Shown: positions 4,958-7,704 of the stretch, one piece after another
How positions within the stretch are numbered: position 1 is the stretch's first letter
Layout: each line of letters starts with the position of its first letter
Source of the DNA: Actinobacteria bacterium UBA3028
Lineage (GTDB): Bacteria > Actinomycetota > Actinomycetes > Nanopelagicales > Nanopelagicaceae
Length of the DNA stretch: 7,704 nucleotides
Reading direction: 5' to 3'
Assembly: GCA_002367715.1 (NCBI GenBank)
Contig: DFDL01000064.1
Location: 22,464-30,167 of the forward strand
The notes under the pieces: generated by a model
Told to the model about the DNA's origin: nothing
The model's input: the letters and a program-made list of their open reading frames with translations, nothing else
The model's database searches: none
Made by a program: the position numbers and the translations under genes

Positions 4958-6705
4958 CTAATCAATACCAGTGCAAGATTACTCTTTGAGCCGATGAATC
5001 CATCTTTTGCATCAGTAGCAATCCAATATTCAATTACGCCTTTCTTTGATGTCATTATCTCGATCTCAAAACTGCCATTTAAATCTGTTGTTGTAGCAAT
5101 AGTTGTATCACCACTTTCAAGATATACATTTATATCTGCTGATCTTGGTTGTACTTCTCCGACTACTTTGTAGGTGACACCTCGCTTCATGGCGGAAGGA
5201 ATCTTCCAGGAGATTAAATGCGAAATATCTATCTGTAATTGCGGGGTGTTTCCCATAGTTCTATTTAAAGTTGCATCAGTTGTGAATGAAACTCCCGCAG
5301 ACTCCCCTAAGAGAATTTTCGTAGTAAACGAACCATCGACTAGTGTTTTAGAAACCTCTCTTCTTAGGTTCCCACTGGCTCGTTTTACCTCAAGAAAGAC
5401 TTGGGCATCGGCAATTGGCTGACCATCTGCCAACTTAAAGCTTCCCGTGAATTCAATATCTTGGCCATAATTGACAACAGTTGCACTTGATGCGACATCT
5501 CCAACAACTTTGTCTTGGCCCATTTCAAGGGCAATCTTCCTAACTTCTTCAATGGCGTAACTATCTCCATAGCCAGTTTCCCACTCAGAGATTCCACCAA
5601 GCCCGTACTTCTCAACTAATCTTGCGCGGGCGCTATATCCCATGGCATCTACATACCAGACTGAATGTTTTACGCTACAACTTGTTGGAATATTTGAACT
5701 TGTCGTGCCGGTAAATTCGGCCGTATATAGAACATTAGTTTCGCCATATTTTTCGTTATAAGTTGCAACAGCTCCTGGCTTATCTAAGATAGCTTGAGAG
5801 CGTAATTGATGAATAATTGCCGCATTCGAAGATTTTTTCTCAGATGCGGGCGTATTCGTTGGACAAGTTCCATCAACCTTTGTCACCCAGTTATAGCCAT
5901 AATTTGGCGTTCCAATATAAATTTTCCAAGGCGCAATACTCTTTAGAGCAAAAATTAAAGCTGGCTCGAACCAATTAATAGGACCAATCGGTCCAGGGTC
6001 AGTGTTGTACTTGTGAAAGTCATAAGCCATGATATTTAGTCGATCGATGTAATCTGATATTTCCGGCCAGGCATAAAAGTAATAGCCTTTCTTGCCAGTT
6101 GTTGGATCGAAGAGTACGGGCGTCGTAACTGATAGTAATTTATTCTGCGAATGTAGCACTTGCGATAATTCTCTAACGAAAGTTACCCAACGGGGCTGAA
6201 TCGTTGGCCAAGTTGCCAATTTATCAACATAAGCAAATCCTTCGAAATTTAGATCAATTCCATCAAAGTTATTCTCCGCGACTAAATCTGAGATTGTTTT
6301 AATGAGAATAGCGCGGTCTTCCGCTTTGCTCATGATTTTAGAAAGAACACCTTCACCAGTACTGTCGGTAATAGTGGGAATTACTTTAATTCCAAGGCTC
6401 TGAAGCGTTGAGATCGGAATACTTTTATCAATTGAGTTCTGCGTTACATATTTATCTTTAATCTTTGATGCGCTAGTTAAGGTGTACCAAAATGGCAGAA
6501 TCTGTTCGTACATGTCAGCATGTTCAATTACATAATCGATGGCCTGAAGTTGACCTTTAGTTGTATCGCCATAAATAGAATAGTCAGTAATCCAACCTGA
6601 AAAAATCTTCTTTGGTTTACGATTTTCGCCAGATGCCGGTGAAATTGCAATAAAATTCGAAATCAATAGCCCTGATATTAGAAGGCCAATTATTTGCTTC
6701 TTCAT
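4954..6705 (-). CDS. Secreted GH18-type glycoside hydrolase with C-terminal beta-sandwich domains
   Basis: Exported protein of 583 residues. A signal peptide is clear: KK at 2-3, a hydrophobic core at 5-21 and likely cleavage near 24-26 after SPASG. Residues about 34-397 form a GH18-like TIM barrel, with FDGIDLNFEGF (147-157) on strand 4, MAYDF (226-230) on strand 6, and GLGGISEWETGYGD (368-381) with Trp375 on strand 8. Glu155 is the expected acid/base, but the Asp two residues before it is replaced by Asn153. Cys281 and Cys343, the only cysteines, may form a disulfide outside the cell. Residues about 402-495 and 496-583 look like two Ig-like or Cna-B-like modules. The substrate is probably a GlcNAc polymer (chitin or peptidoglycan); which one cannot be told. 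The start overlaps the DUF3039 stop as ATGA, and the stop overlaps clpS the same way. Confidence 0.82.
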   Translation of the reverse strand: MKKQIIGLLISGLLISNFIAISPASGENRKPKKIFSGWITDYSIYGDTTKGQLQAIDYVIEHADMYEQILPFWYTLTSASKIKDKYVTQNSIDKSIPISTLQSLGIKVIPTITDSTGEGVLSKIMSKAEDRAILIKTISDLVAENNFDGIDLNFEGFAYVDKLATWPTIQPRWVTFVRELSQVLHSQNKLLSVTTPVLFDPTTGKKGYYFYAWPEISDYIDRLNIMAYDFHKYNTDPGPIGPINWFEPALIFALKSIAPWKIYIGTPNYGYNWVTKVDGTCPTNTPASEKKSSNAAIIHQLRSQAILDKPGAVATYNEKYGETNVLYTAEFTGTTSSNIPTSCSVKHSVWYVDAMGYSARARLVEKYGLGGISEWETGYGDSYAIEEVRKIALEMGQDKVVGDVASSATVVNYGQDIEFTGSFKLADGQPIADAQVFLEVKRASGNLRREVSKTLVDGSFTTKILLGESAGVSFTTDATLNRTMGNTPQLQIDISHLISWKIPSAMKRGVTYKVVGEVQPRSADINVYLESGDTTIATTTDLNGSFEIEIMTSKKGVIEYWIATDAKDGFIGSKSNLALVLIR

Positions 6706-6983
6706 TCCTTCTTTAAACCATCAAAGATTTTCTTACATATGGGGCAGATTGGAAATTTCTCAGGATCTCGACTAGGGACCCACTTTTTGCCGCAGAGCGC
6801 ACGGACCGACTTACCGGTCACTGCTGACTCCATTATCTTTTCTTTTCGCACATAATGTGCAAATCTCTCGTGATCCCCATCATCGTTGGTGATCCGGGTA
6901 GCCTCTTTCTCAAGAACATCGGAAAATGGTTGCAGATCAGGCAATCCTGTTGATGGCTTTGGCGTTCGGGTGAAGATTCCCAT
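6702..6983 (-). CDS. DUF3039 family small zinc-ribbon-like protein
   Basis: Actinobacterial protein of unknown function, 93 residues, no signal peptide. The conserved family core is plain: DDGDHERFAHYVRKEKIMES (34-53), AVTGKSVRALCGKKWVPSRD (54-73) and PICPICKKIFDGL (78-90). Cys64, Cys80 and Cys83, with His38 or His43, could bind one zinc; this is inferred from residue spacing only. The ATG at 6983..6981 is 7 bases downstream of a TAGAAT -10 hexamer, so the transcript is probably leaderless. It heads the ten-gene leftward cluster. Its stop overlaps the GH18 start by four bases (ATGA). It may be a small nucleic-acid-binding or regulatory protein, but nothing in the window shows this. Confidence 0.88.
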   Translation of the reverse strand: MGIFTRTPKPSTGLPDLQPFSDVLEKEATRITNDDGDHERFAHYVRKEKIMESAVTGKSVRALCGKKWVPSRDPEKFPICPICKKIFDGLKKE

Positions 6984-6985
6984 GT

Positions 6986-7015
6986 TTCAGATTCTACCTA
7001 TGCTACCTCTATTAT
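6986..7015 (+). promoter_or_regulatory. Candidate argF promoter, leaderless
   Basis: TTCAGA (6986-6991, 4 of 6 to TTGACA), an 18-base spacer and TATTAT (7010-7015, 5 of 6 to TATAAT) are followed by TGGGTA and the argF ATG at 7022. The six-base distance from the -10 to the ATG puts the transcription start at the start codon. No Shine-Dalgarno site fits in the gap. The -35 shares base 6991 with the opposing -10 of DUF3039. I see no ArgR-type box (TNTGAAT...ATTCANA) in the gap. Confidence 0.6.
6991..6996 (-). promoter_or_regulatory. -10 element of the DUF3039-to-rdgB cluster, probably leaderless
   Basis: The minus strand reads TAGAAT (5 of 6 to TATAAT), then CTGAAAC, then the DUF3039 ATG at 6983. 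The 7-base distance implies transcription starting at the ATG. No good -35 is visible 16-19 bases upstream; that region is the -10 and start of argF. An AGGTAG about 10 bases before the ATG could serve as a ribosome site if transcription began further upstream. Confidence 0.5.
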
Positions 7016-7021
7016 TGGGTA

Positions 7022-7704
7022 ATGAAAGATCTATTGCGCACCGAACATCTCACTCGTAACGATGTAGAACTCATACTCGATACGGCTGCTCGATTCTCGG
7101 AAAATCCACTGAGTTCTACAAGTGCGCTAGCCAATAAAACTGTGGCCATTTATATGACTAAATCATCTACTCGCACTCGCCTTGCATCCGAAACAGCAGT
7201 TGCACATCTTGGTGGCACGCCAATGTTCCTCCGGGGCGATGACTTGCAAATCGGTCGGGGTGAAACAATCTCAGATACTGCAAAAATTATTAGTAATTTT
7301 GCGAGCGCGCTAATTGTTCGAACCTTTGCTCAATCTGATGTTGATGAACTCGGAGCTCATGCAACAATCCCAGTAATTAATGGCCTAACAGATACTGATC
7401 ATCCGACACAGTTACTTGCCGATTGGCTAACTATTCGTGAAATTTTTGGCTCAGATATATCGGGAAGAAAATTTACCTACGTTGGTGATGGAAATAATAT
7501 GTCTCATGCTTGGATGACTATGGGGGCAATTATGGGAGCCCATGTAGTTGTTGCTACACCTTCTGGAAAATGGTCACCGGATAATTCTGCAATTGAAAAA
7601 GCTCAGGAAATCGCCAAAAGTACTGGTGCAAAAATTGAGGTTACAAATGATCCAGAATCTGCGGCTAAAGATGCGAGTGTTTTATATACCGACGTTTGGA
7701 TGTC
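7022..7704 (+). CDS. argF: Ornithine carbamoyltransferase, N-terminal part (cut by window edge)
   Basis: Forms citrulline from ornithine and carbamoyl phosphate in arginine synthesis. The frame from ATG 7022 stays open to the right edge (227 codons plus two bases), roughly the first 70% of the enzyme. The carbamoyl-phosphate domain shows KSSTRTR (47-53), GRGETISDTAKIIS (78-91), VRTFAQ (99-104) and HPTQLLADWLTI (127-138); the ornithine domain begins with YVGDGNNMSHAW and reaches LYTDVWMS at the edge. The DGNN motif favours the ornithine over the aspartate enzyme. Two departures are visible: the usual S-F before Glu57 is Ala55-Ser56, and HPTQ replaces the commoner HPCQ. The ornithine SMG loop and HCLP lie beyond the window, so another carbamoyltransferase specificity is not excluded. 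It diverges from DUF3039 across 38 bases; no other arginine gene is visible upstream. Confidence 0.88.
   Translation, partial: MKDLLRTEHLTRNDVELILDTAARFSENPLSSTSALANKTVAIYMTKSSTRTRLASETAVAHLGGTPMFLRGDDLQIGRGETISDTAKIISNFASALIVRTFAQSDVDELGAHATIPVINGLTDTDHPTQLLADWLTIREIFGSDISGRKFTYVGDGNNMSHAWMTMGAIMGAHVVVATPSGKWSPDNSAIEKAQEIAKSTGAKIEVTNDPESAAKDASVLYTDVWM

Noticed and set aside
1..7704. Mobile elements, CRISPR arrays, tRNA or rRNA genes, phage or toxin-antitoxin modules
   Set aside because: No transposase, integrase, spaced direct repeats, cloverleaf or small toxin-like gene pair is visible; the gene content is core metabolism with uniform composition and conserved order.

Overview
The window is a compact stretch of actinobacterial chromosome. 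The gene order clpS - DUF2017 - mec - cysO - cysM - murI - rph - rdgB matches the arrangement I know from Mycobacterium and other Actinobacteria. The DNA is clearly A+T-richer than most members of that phylum (one 60-base line I counted is about 42% G+C), and the genes abut or overlap almost throughout. This suggests a streamlined, low-GC actinobacterium, perhaps a freshwater planktonic lineage of the acI/Nanopelagicales type. That placement is inference from gene order, base composition and compactness, not from a marker gene.

Layout. Bases 1-59 (minus strand) hold the first 19 codons of a lysine-rich protein that runs off the left edge and has the only textbook Shine-Dalgarno site in the window. 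From 6983 down to 146, ten genes read leftwards on the minus strand: DUF3039, a secreted GH18-type hydrolase, clpS, DUF2017, mec, cysO, cysM, murI, rph and rdgB. Their junctions are 4-base overlap, 4-base overlap, 1-base overlap, 4-base overlap, 60-base gap, 1-base overlap, 39-base gap, 0 bases and 3 bases. At 7022 an ornithine carbamoyltransferase gene (argF type) starts on the plus strand and leaves the right edge incomplete. No gene-free stretch reaches 300 bases.

How the genes work together. mec, cysO and cysM form the known sulfide-carrier route to cysteine. CysO carries sulfur as a C-terminal thiocarboxylate, CysM joins it to O-phosphoserine-derived aminoacrylate, and the JAMM peptidase Mec releases cysteine. 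ClpS is the N-degron adaptor for ClpAP/ClpCP proteolysis. MurI supplies D-glutamate for the wall, RNase PH trims RNA 3' ends, and RdgB cleans the nucleotide pool. The GH18 protein is exported and probably acts on a GlcNAc-containing polymer.

Most notable points. (1) CysO ends in Gly-Gly-Cys rather than Gly-Gly, so the gene itself encodes a tail that looks like the CysO-cysteine adduct. (2) Several starts look leaderless: argF and DUF3039 diverge from a 38-base gap holding two -10 elements 6 and 7 bases from their start codons, and cysO has a -35/-10 pair ending 6 bases before its ATG. (3) The same 9-mer sits exactly 4 bases upstream of the murI and mec starts. (4) The GH18 active-site motif carries Asn where the family has its second catalytic Asp, and this gene is coupled to clpS. 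I did not find a wholly new multi-gene system; the CysO tail is the best candidate for undescribed biology.
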